Shown: positions 1-9,570 of the stretch, piece after piece | Layout of the letters: each line of letters opens with the position of its first letter | Position numbering within the stretch: the first letter of the stretch is position 1 | DNA from: Cytobacillus citreus | Lineage (GTDB): Bacteria > Bacillota > Bacilli > Bacillales > Cytobacillaceae | Length of the DNA: 64,000 nucleotides | Reading direction: 5' to 3' | Assembly: GCF_018343665.1 (NCBI RefSeq) | Contig: NZ_JAGYPM010000001.1 | Location: 655,239-719,238, forward strand | Made by a program: the position numbers and the translations under genes | Notes under the pieces: generated by a model | Told to the model about the DNA's origin: nothing | The model's input: only the letters and a program-made list of their open reading frames with translations | Database searches by the model: none

Positions 1-1
1 T

Positions 2-1834
2 CACAAAATTAAATTTAATCCTGAAATTCTGGATGTTGTTTTCCTAGCTGTTGATGATTTAGAAGCAATGGTTCAGTCTATTGCAGAAGGTGGCGATGGG
101 AAAAGAGATGTATCAGATGTCGTCGAAAAACTATTATTAATTGAAAAAGGGGAGAACCCTAGCCAAACATCAGCCAAATCAGAGGTAGCAGCTACCATCG
201 CTGATCCAGTTCAGAAGAATATCAAAAGTGTTTATGACGAATTTGAACTAACAGTCCTCCAACAGTCAAAAGAACAAGGTTTCGAAACATACGAAATAAC
301 CGTTTCATTAAGGGAAGATTGCTTATTAAAAGCAGCAAGAGTATTTATGGTTTTCGAAATTCTAGAAAAAGTTGGAGAAGTCATTAAATCTACCCCTTCC
401 GTGGAGCAATTGGAGGAGGAACAATTTGATCGTGAATTTACAGTTACCGTTATCTCAAAGGAAATTAAGGATGATATTCAAAAGAAGGTAATGAAGGTTT
501 CTGAGGTTGATAGCGTAGAGGTAAATCTGCTAACGATGGAAGATCTTCGGCAATCTGAAAATGAACCTATCGAAGATAAGCTACCTAATAATGTACATAT
601 TCCTGAAAAGGAAATTCAAGAAAATAGTGAGTCTAAGAAGCTGGAGGAGAAAAAGGCTGCAACCTCCTCATCTTCTTCGAAACAAAGCAGCAAGACTATT
701 AGGGTAAATATTGATAGACTTGATATTTTAATGAATTTATTCGAAGAATTAGTTATAGACCGAGGCCGTCTTGAACAAATTTCCCGTGATTTAAATAATC
801 AAGAGCTTCATGAAACTGTGGAACGCATGACAAGAGTATCTGGTGATTTACAAAATATTATTTTAAATATGAGAATGGTACCTGTTGAAACAGTATTTAA
901 TCGATTCCCACGCATGGTACGCCAGTTAGCGCGTGATTTAAATAAGCAGATAAACCTTGAAATAATAGGAGCGGAAACAGAACTTGACAGGACGGTAATA
1001 GATGAAATCGGAGATCCATTAGTACATTTAATCAGAAATGCATTGGATCATGGAATTGAAACTCCTGAAATTAGAAAAGCAAACGGAAAAAGCGAAGAAG
1101 GTACTGTTATATTAAAGGCTTATCATAGCGGAAACCATGTATTTATTGAAATAGAAGATGATGGTGCTGGAATAAGTAGAGAAAAAGTGTTAGCAAAAGC
1201 AATTAAAAATGGAATTGTTACGGAGCAGTCTGCTGCATCTATGAGTGATAAGCAAGTGTTTGAATTAATTCTTGCTTCTGGTTTCTCCACTGCGGAGAAG
1301 ATTTCGGATGTATCTGGACGTGGTGTTGGGCTTGATGTTGTTAAGAGTACAATTGAATCATTGGGTGGATCCATAACTATTGATTCTACTCATGGAAATG
1401 GCTCGATTTTTTCTATTCAATTACCGCTGACATTATCGATTATTTCCGTAATGCTTACAGAAATACAAAAAGAAAAATACGCTATTCCACTTTCTTCGAT
1501 TATCGAGACAGCAATTGTTAAAAAATCAGATATTTTAAATGCCCATAATCAAAGAGTCATTGATTTTAGAGGGAAAGTTGTTCCATTATTATTCCTAAAA
1601 GAAATTTTCGATGTTCCAGTTTTTGAAGAAGAGGATGAATTCTATTCTGTTGTGATCGTTAGAAAAGGTGACAAAATGGCAGGGCTTGTGGTTGACTCTT
1701 TTATCGGACAACAGGAAGTTGTTTTAAAATCATTAGGAAATTATTTAACGAATGTATTTGCTATTTCAGGTGCAACTATACTTGGTGATGGCCAAGTAGC
1801 ATTAATCGTTGATTGTAATGCCTTAATTAAATAA
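2..1834 (+). CDS. cheA: Chemotaxis histidine kinase CheA (5' end cut off by window)
   Basis: CheA autophosphorylates in response to receptors and passes the phosphate to CheY and CheB. The frame is open from base 2, so about 610 residues are visible and roughly 60 N-terminal residues, including the phosphorylated His of the Hpt domain, lie outside the window. Visible in order are the end of the Hpt domain (up to GGDGKRD), a P2 response-regulator docking region, a Ser/Lys-rich linker, the P3 dimerisation helices, the P4 ATPase with an N box (HLIRNALDHG), a G1 box (EDDGAGI) and a G2 box (GRGVGLDV), and a C-terminal CheW-like P5 domain. It is followed 48 bp later by cheW. It should work at the membrane-associated receptor arrays. 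Confidence 0.96.
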   Translation, partial: HKIKFNPEILDVVFLAVDDLEAMVQSIAEGGDGKRDVSDVVEKLLLIEKGENPSQTSAKSEVAATIADPVQKNIKSVYDEFELTVLQQSKEQGFETYEITVSLREDCLLKAARVFMVFEILEKVGEVIKSTPSVEQLEEEQFDREFTVTVISKEIKDDIQKKVMKVSEVDSVEVNLLTMEDLRQSENEPIEDKLPNNVHIPEKEIQENSESKKLEEKKAATSSSSSKQSSKTIRVNIDRLDILMNLFEELVIDRGRLEQISRDLNNQELHETVERMTRVSGDLQNIILNMRMVPVETVFNRFPRMVRQLARDLNKQINLEIIGAETELDRTVIDEIGDPLVHLIRNALDHGIETPEIRKANGKSEEGTVILKAYHSGNHVFIEIEDDGAGISREKVLAKAIKNGIVTEQSAASMSDKQVFELILASGFSTAEKISDVSGRGVGLDVVKSTIESLGGSITIDSTHGNGSIFSIQLPLTLSIISVMLTEIQKEKYAIPLSSIIETAIVKKSDILNAHNQRVIDFRGKVVPLLFLKEIFDVPVFEEEDEFYSVVIVRKGDKMAGLVVDSFIGQQEVVLKSLGNYLTNVFAISGATILGDGQVALIVDCNALIK

Positions 1835-1882
1835 ACAAACCTTAATCATTGTAATGATAATGTATGTAGGAGTGAATCAGAA

Positions 1883-2353
1883 ATGACTGAAGCCATTGCC
1901 TCTGAAATTAAATTAATAGTTTTTCAGCTTAATACGAAAGAATATGCTATTCCTGTAAACCAAGTTCGATCTATTGAAAAGGTCGAACATATTACGAGGG
2001 TACCTCATACTGATAAATTTGTTAAAGGGGTTTTAAATCTTCGAGGAGTTATTACACCTATAATTGATCTTCGCAGTAGATTTGGACTGGAGGAATCTAG
2101 TTATTCTGACAGCACCCGGGTTATTATTGTTGGTTTAAATGAATTAGAAGTTGGCTTTATAGTAGATTTGGCAAATGATGTGATTGATATTCCTGTTAAT
2201 TCCATCGAGCCTCCTCCAGAGGTTGTTGGAGTAAAAGAAGCAGAATATATTAATGGCGTTGCAAAGGTCGGAAAAAGATTATTAATCCTAATTGATCTTG
2301 AGAAGATATTAAAGATTGAAGAACGATCAAGTTTACAAGGGATTGAAGGATAA
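1883..2353 (+). CDS. cheW: Chemotaxis coupling protein CheW
   Basis: A single CheW domain of 156 residues that would link methyl-accepting chemoreceptors to CheA. The features are a hydrophobic first strand (IVFQLNTKEYAIP), the VLNLRGVITPIIDL core that binds receptor and the CheA P5 domain, and a C-terminal LLILIDLEKIL strand. The ATG follows an AGGAGTGA ribosome binding site. The order cheA-cheW-cheC-cheD-sigD is that of the 3' end of the B. subtilis fla/che operon, so it is probably transcribed from far upstream. No promoter is evident in the 48-bp gap after cheA. Confidence 0.96.
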   Translation: MTEAIASEIKLIVFQLNTKEYAIPVNQVRSIEKVEHITRVPHTDKFVKGVLNLRGVITPIIDLRSRFGLEESSYSDSTRVIIVGLNELEVGFIVDLANDVIDIPVNSIEPPPEVVGVKEAEYINGVAKVGKRLLILIDLEKILKIEERSSLQGIEG

Positions 2354-2357
2354 TCAA

Positions 2358-2999
2358 ATGAGTTTTATTAAGCATATTTCATCCATGCATTTAGATATTT
2401 TGAAAGAGATAGGTAATATCGGAGCCGGACATGCGGCTACTGCTCTTTCAAAATTGCTGAATAAAAAAATTGATATGAAAGTTCCTGACGTCCGTGTCGT
2501 TTCGTTTGATGAAATGATGAATATGATGGGTGGAGCAGATAATGTTGTTGCAGGTGTATTTCTAAGAATTGAAGGAGATGCACCTGGAAATATGTTCTTT
2601 GTTTTACCTGTTGAACAAGCAACTCATTTCATTCAAGAAATGATTGGTGATGAAAGTTTCAGTCTTGAATTGCCACCATATAATGAAATAGGCATATCAG
2701 CATTTCAGGAACTTGGCAATATTTTATCTGGTTCATATTTGTCTTCATTATCTGATTTTACTAATTTATCATTATATCCTTCTGTACCAGCTCTAAGTAT
2801 TGACATGGCAGGTGCTATTATTAGCTTTGGATTGATAGAATTATCACAAGTTAGTGATTATGCAATCGTCATTGATACAGCTTTAACTGATGATGAAGGA
2901 ATAGATTTAGAATCCGTAAAAGGGCATTTTTTCTTACTGCCTGATCCAGAATCGTTTGAAACGATTTTTACATCATTGGGAGTTCCACAAAATGATTGA
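2358..2999 (+). CDS. cheC: CheY-P phosphatase CheC
   Basis: CheC dephosphorylates CheY-P and, through binding to CheD, feeds back on receptor adaptation. The protein has 213 residues with two copies of the ExxN active-site helix, KEIGNI near residue 15 and QELGNI near residue 115, as in dual-site CheC. The ATG at 2358 is chosen because it lies 7 nt after a GAAGGA ribosome binding site and just after the cheW stop. An in-frame ATG at 2316 would overlap cheW and has no matching family extension. The 3' end overlaps cheD by 8 nt, which fits translational coupling of two proteins that form a complex. Confidence 0.94.
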   Translation: MSFIKHISSMHLDILKEIGNIGAGHAATALSKLLNKKIDMKVPDVRVVSFDEMMNMMGGADNVVAGVFLRIEGDAPGNMFFVLPVEQATHFIQEMIGDESFSLELPPYNEIGISAFQELGNILSGSYLSSLSDFTNLSLYPSVPALSIDMAGAIISFGLIELSQVSDYAIVIDTALTDDEGIDLESVKGHFFLLPDPESFETIFTSLGVPQND

Positions 3000-3489
3000 A
3001 TGCAAAAATATTATTAAAGTTGGAATAGCAGATATGAATATCGTAAAAACACCAGATATTATTCGGACTTCTGGACTAGGATCATGTGTTGGAGTGGTTA
3101 TTTTTGATCAATCGAAGGAAATAGCAGGACTTGCTCATATCATGCTACCTGATTCTACACTTGCTAAAGCTGGATCGTTGAATATTGCAAAGTATGCAGA
3201 TACAGCTTTAAAGGATCTTGTATCAAAGTTAATACATAAAGGTGCAAGAGCCTATTCCTTAAAAGCCAAAATTGCAGGCGGGGCACAAATGTTCCATTTT
3301 TCTTCAGGCAGTGATATTATGCGCATTGGTCCAAGGAATGTAGAAGCTGTAAAAACTGAGTTAACAGCATTAAAAATTAGCATTGTCGCGGAGGATGTCG
3401 GTGGGAATAGCGGCCGAACGATAGAATTTGATCCACAAACTTGTCTTTTGCACATTCGTACAGTTAATAAGGGAGTGCGGGAAATTTAA
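2992..3489 (+). CDS. cheD: Chemoreceptor glutamine deamidase CheD
   Basis: CheD deamidates selected Gln residues in chemoreceptors and is held in check by CheC. It has 165 residues, close to the B. subtilis length. Cys32 in GLGSCVGV and His49 in LAHIMLP are the expected catalytic Cys and His; the family also needs a Thr that was not placed here. The ATG at 2992 is preferred over the upstream in-frame ATG at 2956 because the family begins near this residue and because it gives the short 8-nt overlap with cheC typical of coupled genes. Confidence 0.94.
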   Translation: MIECKNIIKVGIADMNIVKTPDIIRTSGLGSCVGVVIFDQSKEIAGLAHIMLPDSTLAKAGSLNIAKYADTALKDLVSKLIHKGARAYSLKAKIAGGAQMFHFSSGSDIMRIGPRNVEAVKTELTALKISIVAEDVGGNSGRTIEFDPQTCLLHIRTVNKGVREI

Positions 3490-3606
3490 TTAGCTTCTTT
3501 CAAGATGAGAGGGCTGTTTTTCCATTTTAATCTATGTTTTGGAAAATAATGTATTTTAGATCGTGAAGTTCATTTATTGATTAGGTAATGATTGAGGAGG
3601 GTGGAT

Positions 3607-4368
3607 ATGTCGCTTCAAATGACAGAGGAACAAACATATTGGCAAAATTGGGTTAACTTGCGTGATGCTCAAGCAGGAGATTTTCTAGTAAGAAAATATA
3701 TGCCTCTTGTAAGTTATCATGTTCAACGGATTTCTGTAGGCCTTCCAAAAAATGTGTCACGTGATGATTTACGAAGCCTTGGAATGATGGGTTTATATGA
3801 TGCCCTGGAAAAATTTGATCCAAACCGTGATCTGAAATTTGATACATATGCTTCCTTCCGAATTCGTGGTGCTATACTAGATGGTTTAAGAAAAGAGGAT
3901 TGGCTGCCCCGTAATACGAGAGAGAAGGCAAAAAGAATAGATGCAGCCATTGAAAAGCTTGAGCAGCGTCTGATGCGAAATGCCAGTATCCAGGAGATTT
4001 CGATTGAGCTTAATATGAGCGAAGAAGAGGTCCAGACTGTCATAAATGAACATTTCTTCGCTAATATTTTATCAATAGATGAAAAACTTAATGACCAGGA
4101 TGAAAAAGAGGGTCAATCTCATATTATTAAAGATGATCGGGCAGACATTCCTGATGAAAAAATTGTAAAGGATGAAATGATCCGAGAATTGGTGGAAACG
4201 ATTACATATTTAAATGAAAAAGAGAAGCTTGTAATCAGTTTATTTTATAGTGAAGAATTAACCTTAACGGAGATTGGACAAGTAATGAATCTTTCGACAT
4301 CTAGAATTTCTCAAATTCATTCAAAGGCCATTTTAAAATTGAGGAATGCTTTGAAAAAGGTTTTTTAA
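3607..4368 (+). CDS. sigD: Motility sigma factor SigD (sigma-28, FliA family)
   Basis: SigD directs RNA polymerase to flagellin, motor, chemotaxis and autolysin genes. The 253-residue protein shows region 2 (KFDPNRDLKFDTYASFRIRG), the RKEDWLPR segment after region 2.4, and a region 4.2 helix-turn-helix with LTEIGQVMNLSTSRISQIH. The ATG at 3607 has a near-perfect AGGAGGG ribosome binding site at 3595-3601, so the TTG at 3592 that would extend the frame is rejected because it overlaps that site. It is the last classical gene of the fla/che operon. In B. subtilis its distance from the operon promoter limits SigD levels and produces motile and sessile cell types; the same may hold here. Confidence 0.97.
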   Translation: MSLQMTEEQTYWQNWVNLRDAQAGDFLVRKYMPLVSYHVQRISVGLPKNVSRDDLRSLGMMGLYDALEKFDPNRDLKFDTYASFRIRGAILDGLRKEDWLPRNTREKAKRIDAAIEKLEQRLMRNASIQEISIELNMSEEEVQTVINEHFFANILSIDEKLNDQDEKEGQSHIIKDDRADIPDEKIVKDEMIRELVETITYLNEKEKLVISLFYSEELTLTEIGQVMNLSTSRISQIHSKAILKLRNALKKVF

Positions 4369-4401
4369 TAAAGTGATTATTACTTGAAAAGGGGAATATA
4401 A

Positions 4402-5757
4402 ATGGAGGAGCATTATCGAATAATTATTTCCAAGGATCGATTAATAGCAAAATTAGACTTGATTCTCAAACTAGAAAATGACTTTACCATAGAAAAAAAT
4501 GATATCATTACTTTTCTTTCTCAAGAAAAAATAATTTATGGTATAAACGAAGTCATGATAAGTAAAATCTGCGAGGATCCACAATCCATAAATTACCCAG
4601 TAATTATCGCCGAAGGTATTCCTCATAAAGATGGAGCAGATGCATATCTTCTTAATGAAGTCCATCATGATAAGAGTGAAAGTAGAGAGAAATTTAATTT
4701 TCGAAAAGTATTAGAAATTCCATCTGTCTCTAGCGGTCAAATTCTTGCTACGATTGTCCCACCGACTCCGGGAAGCGATGGGACCGATGTATTTGAAAAT
4801 AGGATTGCTTCCAAAAACGGAAAACCAATAAAAATCCGTCCCGGGAAAAATGTTATTTTAAATGGCACAAGCTTTTATTCTACCTCAGAGGGGCAGTTAA
4901 GCTTAACAAACAAAATGATATCAGTAAATCCAATTTTTGAAGTTAATGGTGATTTAGATTTAAAGACTGGGAATATTGAATTTATAGGGAATGTTATCAT
5001 TCGGGGTAATGTTCCAAGCGGTTACGAAATTAAAGCTGGTGGCGATGTTTCAATTTATGGTTTAGTCGAAGGAGTAACGATTAAAGCTGAAGGAAACATT
5101 ATTGTTTCAGGAGGAGTGACTGGCGGCAATAAAGCCTTTTTAACTGCCGGAGGTAATATTCAGGCAGCATATATTAATCAATCGTTTCTGCAAGCTGGAC
5201 AAGATATCATTATCAGTAACTATATATTGCATAGCAATGTACAAGCAGGTAATTCTATTCAATGCAAAAATGCACTTGTCATTGGTGGGATTTTAATAGC
5301 TACAAATGATATTCATGTAAAGGAAGTTGGAAACCATTTATATACTAAAACAGACTTGCAGGCTACTATTGATTCTTCATTAGATGAAAGAGAGCGTGAG
5401 CTTCAGGCGGAAAAGTCTAAATTAAATGAGAGCTTCAAAAAATTATCAAGTATAGAGCAAAAGCTACAAGAAATCGAAAAAAAGACTGGAAAACTTTCCA
5501 CTGAGCAAAGAACGATCATCTCAAAACAAAGATCTACTAAATATCATATCAATGAGCAGCTTACTAAAATAAATGATGAACTTGAGCATATAGAAGAAAG
5601 AAACGAAAAAATTAAATCCACCATTTATATTTATGAAATAATCCATCCTAATACGACGTTGCACTTTGGAAAATATGCAATGCAAATACAGCAAAAGCAT
5701 TCAGCTGCAAAATTTTTTTTCTTAAATGGAGAAATAGTATCAGAACCAATATGGTAG
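4402..5757 (+). CDS. FapA-like DUF342 protein
   Basis: The 451-residue product matches the FapA (DUF342) family of polar/flagellar assembly and cell-surface-associated proteins, whose biochemical role is poorly known. The N-terminal 140 residues are mixed. The middle (about residues 180-300) is rich in short Gly-rich turns such as GNVIIRGNVPSG and AGGDVSIYGLVEG, which suggest a beta-helix. Residues about 320-410 are Glu/Lys-rich with a coiled-coil look. A GGGGAA ribosome binding site precedes the ATG. The gene lies 33 bp after sigD, where B. subtilis 168 has swrB directly, so here it separates sigD from the swrB-like gene. A motility-related role is inferred from position only. Confidence 0.75.
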   Translation: MEEHYRIIISKDRLIAKLDLILKLENDFTIEKNDIITFLSQEKIIYGINEVMISKICEDPQSINYPVIIAEGIPHKDGADAYLLNEVHHDKSESREKFNFRKVLEIPSVSSGQILATIVPPTPGSDGTDVFENRIASKNGKPIKIRPGKNVILNGTSFYSTSEGQLSLTNKMISVNPIFEVNGDLDLKTGNIEFIGNVIIRGNVPSGYEIKAGGDVSIYGLVEGVTIKAEGNIIVSGGVTGGNKAFLTAGGNIQAAYINQSFLQAGQDIIISNYILHSNVQAGNSIQCKNALVIGGILIATNDIHVKEVGNHLYTKTDLQATIDSSLDERERELQAEKSKLNESFKKLSSIEQKLQEIEKKTGKLSTEQRTIISKQRSTKYHINEQLTKINDELEHIEERNEKIKSTIYIYEIIHPNTTLHFGKYAMQIQQKHSAAKFFFLNGEIVSEPIW

Positions 5758-5793
5758 ATTTGTCCATGAGTTTATAAGAAATAGGTGAGTGTT

Positions 5794-6111
5794 ATGAGTC
5801 TGAAGTCTATTGAAATGCAGGTCGCTTTACCACGAACAGTGGAAGTAGGCAAAATCCAGGAGCAACTGCAGCAACGGGGACAAAACATGAATGATTTTGC
5901 AGCTGAGCGCATACAAAAGGAAGAAATACAGAATAGAAATACTGTCACGAAACAAGAACAAAAAGAAAAAGTAAATCTTTCTAATGATAATAGAAAAAAT
6001 GATGAAAATTCTAGAGAGAACGACAATCATCAAGAAAATAAAAATAAGACAATATTAAAGAAAAAAGAGACACACCCTTATAAAGGTAATCTTATTGACT
6101 ACAGCGGATAG
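5794..6111 (+). CDS. Unrecognised small protein between fapA-like and swrB-like genes
   Basis: I do not recognise this 105-residue protein. The N-terminal 35 residues are ordered-looking, with alternating hydrophobic positions (SIEMQVALPRTVEVG) followed by a Gln-rich helix. Residues about 40-90 are a very hydrophilic Asn/Lys/Glu stretch that is probably disordered. The C-terminus ends in HPYKGNLIDYSG, which looks like a conserved tail motif. There is no signal peptide or membrane segment. The ATG at 5794 follows AGGTGA at 5783-5788; a GTG at 5785 is possible but overlaps that site. It lies 9 bp before the swrB-like gene, so co-translation with motility genes is likely. Confidence 0.7.
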   Translation: MSLKSIEMQVALPRTVEVGKIQEQLQQRGQNMNDFAAERIQKEEIQNRNTVTKQEQKEKVNLSNDNRKNDENSRENDNHQENKNKTILKKKETHPYKGNLIDYSG

Positions 6112-6120
6112 AGGGATTTT

Positions 6121-6741
6121 ATGACCACATTTTTAATTTTGTTAAGTATTTTTCTAAATATATTAGCATTATTTGCTATTATCATATTATTTCTTCGACA
6201 AAATCGGATTTTAGAAGTAGAAAAAAAACAAGAAAAAATGTTTTTAGAAATGGAAGAGGTCATCTCGGCCTATTTAGTACAAATGAAGGAAGACAATGAG
6301 GACTTTATTAAAAGGTTAAATAAGATTGATTTACAATCCACGCATTCATCGTTGACCGAAATAAACAAAAGTAATAAAAACGAAGAAATAAATAGCGATC
6401 AAAATAGTTTACAAACCAGGATTGGAAAAGCTTCTGTATATAGCGCTGCTAACGCATATAAGCAAAATGCTAAAACCTCTATTTTAAGACATGAACATGA
6501 AAATTCCCCTTTGTTAGATCAAACTGTTGAGCTGCCTTCATATGAAATGAACACAAATAAAGAAGTAGGAAAATTGATCAACAATAATAGCAGCAATGAT
6601 TTCCAAGAGCAATCATTGCTAAGTCAGATTTTTCACTTAAAAGAACAAGGGCATTCTGAAGAATCTATTGCAAAAAAATTAAATAAAGGTAAAACAGAAA
6701 TAGCATTATTACTTAAATTTAATCAAAAAAATGAGGAATAA
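6121..6741 (+). CDS. swrB: SwrB-like single-pass membrane protein
   Basis: A 206-residue protein with one N-terminal membrane segment (about residues 4-25), a basic and acidic cytoplasmic middle region likely to form a coiled coil, a low-complexity linker, and a C-terminal module (HSEESIAKKLNKGKTEI) that resembles a small helix-turn-helix. This layout, and its place between sigD and rpsB, match B. subtilis SwrB (YlxL), which promotes assembly of the flagellar export apparatus and swarming. Overall sequence similarity to SwrB cannot be judged as high by eye, so the name rests mainly on architecture and synteny. A GAGGG ribosome binding site precedes the ATG. The stop codon touches the rpsB promoter. 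Confidence 0.68.
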   Translation: MTTFLILLSIFLNILALFAIIILFLRQNRILEVEKKQEKMFLEMEEVISAYLVQMKEDNEDFIKRLNKIDLQSTHSSLTEINKSNKNEEINSDQNSLQTRIGKASVYSAANAYKQNAKTSILRHEHENSPLLDQTVELPSYEMNTNKEVGKLINNNSSNDFQEQSLLSQIFHLKEQGHSEESIAKKLNKGKTEIALLLKFNQKNEE

Positions 6742-6742
6742 C

Positions 6743-6771
6743 TTGATTGCTCAATAGAATTATGCTATATT
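6743..6771 (+). promoter_or_regulatory. SigA-type promoter of rpsB
   Basis: TTGATT at 6743-6748, a 17-bp spacer and TATATT at 6766-6771, with a TG one base before the -10 box (extended -10). Transcription should begin near 6778, giving a leader of about 110 nt before rpsB. The -35 box starts immediately after the swrB stop codon, which separates the motility operon from the translation genes. Confidence 0.65.
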
Positions 6772-6884
6772 AACAAATGGTGTTAATACACACGCTTATT
6801 GATTTAGTCGGATGGTGCTGAAAATGATCAGTTCCCGATTAGAAATGATTTAAGCGGAGGAAATCAAACCATTAGGAGGAATAA

Positions 6885-7589
<705 letters not shown>

Positions 7590-7596
7590 TATTAAT

Positions 7597-7612
7597 AGAA
7601 AAGCGGAAGCGC
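7597..7612. repeat. 16-bp relic of the 126-bp interspersed repeat
   Basis: The sixteen bases agaaaagcggaagcgc are an exact reverse complement of the right end of the repeat copy at 40190-40205. Only this end is recognisable in the rpsB-tsf spacer, so it is either a decayed copy or an independent short match. Confidence 0.4.
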
Positions 7613-7650
7613 TAAGCTGACCGTTTCTAAAATAATTTTTCTCAATAAAG

Positions 7651-7687
7651 AAGGTGATAAGAGGAGCATCCTTTATCACCTTTTTTT
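7651..7687 (+). terminator. Terminator or attenuator between rpsB and tsf
   Basis: A 10-bp stem (AAGGTGATAA with TTATCACCTT), a 12-nt loop and a run of seven T form an intrinsic terminator. Because tsf follows with no obvious promoter of its own, partial readthrough is likely. Confidence 0.7.
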
Positions 7688-7783
7688 AAGAATTGGTTTT
7701 AAGAAAAAAATAGTATCTTGTTTGTAAGTATATTTAATAGGCAAAAATATAAATACATAATGGATAATAAGGAGGATTTCATA

Positions 7784-8665
7784 ATGGCAATTACTGCTCA
7801 AATGGTTAAAGAACTTCGTGAAAAAACTGGCGCTGGTATGATGGATTGTAAAAAGGCACTACAAGAAACAGATGGTGATATGGAAAAAGCTATCGACTTC
7901 CTTCGTGAAAAAGGTATCGCTAAGGCTGCTAAAAAGGGAGACCGTATTGCAGCTGAAGGACTAACAACTATTAAGGTTGAAGGAAATGAAGCTGTTATTC
8001 TTGAAGTGAACTCTGAAACAGATTTCGTTGCAAAAAACGAAGGTTTCCAAGTTCTTGTTAAAGAATTAGCTGATCATCTACTTGCAAACAAGCCTGCATC
8101 TGTAGAAGAAGCTAATGGACAAACAATGGCAAATGGTGCAACTGTCGAAACTCACATCAATTCAGCGATTGCAAAAATCGGAGAAAAGCTTACTCTTCGT
8201 CGTTTTGAAATCAAAACAAAAAATGATAGCGATGCTTTTGGTGCATACTTGCATATGGGCGGACGTATTAGCGTGTTAACAGTTCTTGAAGGTACAACTG
8301 ATGGAGATGCAGCTAAAGATGTATCAATGCATATTGCTGCTCTTAACCCTAAATATGTATCTCGTGACCAAGTTTCACAAGAAGAAGTAGAGCGTGAGCG
8401 CCAAGTATTAACACAACAGGCTCTAAATGAAGGCAAGCCTGAAAATATCGTTGCGAAAATGGTTGAAGGCCGTATAAGCAAATATTTTGAAGATGTTTGT
8501 GTAAATGATCAAGCATTTGTTAAAAATCCAGATCAAAAAGTTGGCAAATTTGTTGAATCAAAAGGTGGAAAAATTCGCGAGTTTGTTCGCTTTGAAGTTG
8601 GAGAAGGTATAGAAAAGCGTGAAGACAATTTCGCTGAAGAAGTTATGAGCCAAGTTAAAAAATAA
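7784..8665 (+). CDS. tsf: Translation elongation factor Ts
   Basis: EF-Ts exchanges GDP for GTP on EF-Tu. The 293-residue protein has the N-terminal UBA-like domain with the signature [16 protein letters not shown], the [10 protein letters not shown] motif that contacts EF-Tu near residue 80, and the C-terminal dimerisation region. The ATG at 7784 follows AAGGAGGA at 7769-7776. The frame is open further upstream to 7718, but those codons precede the ribosome binding site and are not in the family. A perfect-stem terminator follows. Confidence 0.97.
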   Translation: MAITAQMVKELREKTGAGMMDCKKALQETDGDMEKAIDFLREKGIAKAAKKGDRIAAEGLTTIKVEGNEAVILEVNSETDFVAKNEGFQVLVKELADHLLANKPASVEEANGQTMANGATVETHINSAIAKIGEKLTLRRFEIKTKNDSDAFGAYLHMGGRISVLTVLEGTTDGDAAKDVSMHIAALNPKYVSRDQVSQEEVERERQVLTQQALNEGKPENIVAKMVEGRISKYFEDVCVNDQAFVKNPDQKVGKFVESKGGKIREFVRFEVGEGIEKREDNFAEEVMSQVKK

Positions 8666-8702
8666 TAACGTATTTGTAATAAAGTGAGAAAAGCTATAAC
8701 TC

Positions 8703-8730
8703 CAGGGAACACTTAGTGTTCCCTGTTTTT
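8703..8730 (+). terminator. Rho-independent terminator after tsf
   Basis: A perfect 10-bp stem (CAGGGAACAC with GTGTTCCCTG), a 3-nt loop and five T. It ends the rpsB-tsf unit. Confidence 0.88.
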
Positions 8731-8760
8731 CAAGGATTAAATTAGATTCAATAGAAGTGT

Positions 8761-8813
8761 AGCACGAGCATCTAACCCTATCCAAGTTATAACTTAGGGT
8801 TTAGCGAGGTGCT
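8761..8813 (+). promoter_or_regulatory. Long imperfect hairpin in the pyrH leader
   Basis: Bases 8761-8780 pair imperfectly with 8795-8813 (AGCAC with GTGCT outside, AACCCTA with TAGGGTT inside), enclosing the 12-base palindrome AAGTTATAACTT. It lies 31 bp before pyrH, between the tsf terminator and the ribosome binding site. No T run follows, so it is not an ordinary terminator. A regulatory role is inference. Confidence 0.45.
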
Positions 8814-8844
8814 TGGGCTTTCTAGATTACATATGGAGGTCTTT

Positions 8845-9570
8845 ATGAGCAACCCAAAATACAAACGCGTAGTCTTAAAATTGAGTGGAGAAGCTTTAGC
8901 AGGAGAACAAGGCTTTGGAATAAACCCTGCCGTTATTAAATCAGTAGCATCACAAGTTAAAGATTTAGCTCAATTAGGGGTAGAGGTTGCTGTAGTTGTT
9001 GGTGGTGGAAATATTTGGCGCGGAAAAATCGGTGAAGAAATGGGCATGGACAGAGCAAATGCAGATTATATGGGGATGCTCGCCACTGTGATGAACTCTT
9101 TAGCTCTTCAAGATAGTCTTGAACAGCTAGGTGTAGAGACTAGAGTGCAAACATCAATAGAAATGAGACAAGTTGCAGAACCATATATTCGAAGAAAGGC
9201 GATTCGCCATTTAGAGAAAAAAAGAGTAGTCATTTTTGCTGCTGGTACTGGCAACCCATATTTTTCAACTGATACTACCGCTGCTCTGCGTGCAGCTGAA
9301 ATTGAAGCTGAAGTTATTTTGATGGCGAAAAACAATGTAGATGGAGTATATTCCGCAGACCCGCGCTTAGATAAAAATGCCAAAAAATATGAAGAACTGT
9401 CTTATCTCGATGTATTAAAAGAAGGTTTAGCAGTTATGGATTCAACAGCATCATCTTTATGCATGGATAATAATATTCCGTTAATTGTTTTCTCGATAAT
9501 GGAACAAGGAAACATTAATCGAGCAGTTATGGGTGAAAAAATTGGAACAATTGTGAGGGGGAAAAAATAA
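8845..9570 (+). CDS. pyrH: Uridylate kinase (UMP kinase) PyrH
   Basis: PyrH phosphorylates UMP to UDP and belongs to the amino-acid kinase fold. The 241-residue protein shows the nucleotide-binding [19 protein letters not shown] with a substrate-binding Arg, and the family core [17 protein letters not shown]. The ATG at 8845 has a GGAGG site 5 nt upstream. Upstream in-frame codons at 8809 lack a ribosome binding site. The stop codon TAA shares its last base with the frr start, so the two are translationally coupled. The leader hairpin upstream could set its expression. Confidence 0.97.
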   Translation: MSNPKYKRVVLKLSGEALAGEQGFGINPAVIKSVASQVKDLAQLGVEVAVVVGGGNIWRGKIGEEMGMDRANADYMGMLATVMNSLALQDSLEQLGVETRVQTSIEMRQVAEPYIRRKAIRHLEKKRVVIFAAGTGNPYFSTDTTAALRAAEIEAEVILMAKNNVDGVYSADPRLDKNAKKYEELSYLDVLKEGLAVMDSTASSLCMDNNIPLIVFSIMEQGNINRAVMGEKIGTIVRGKK

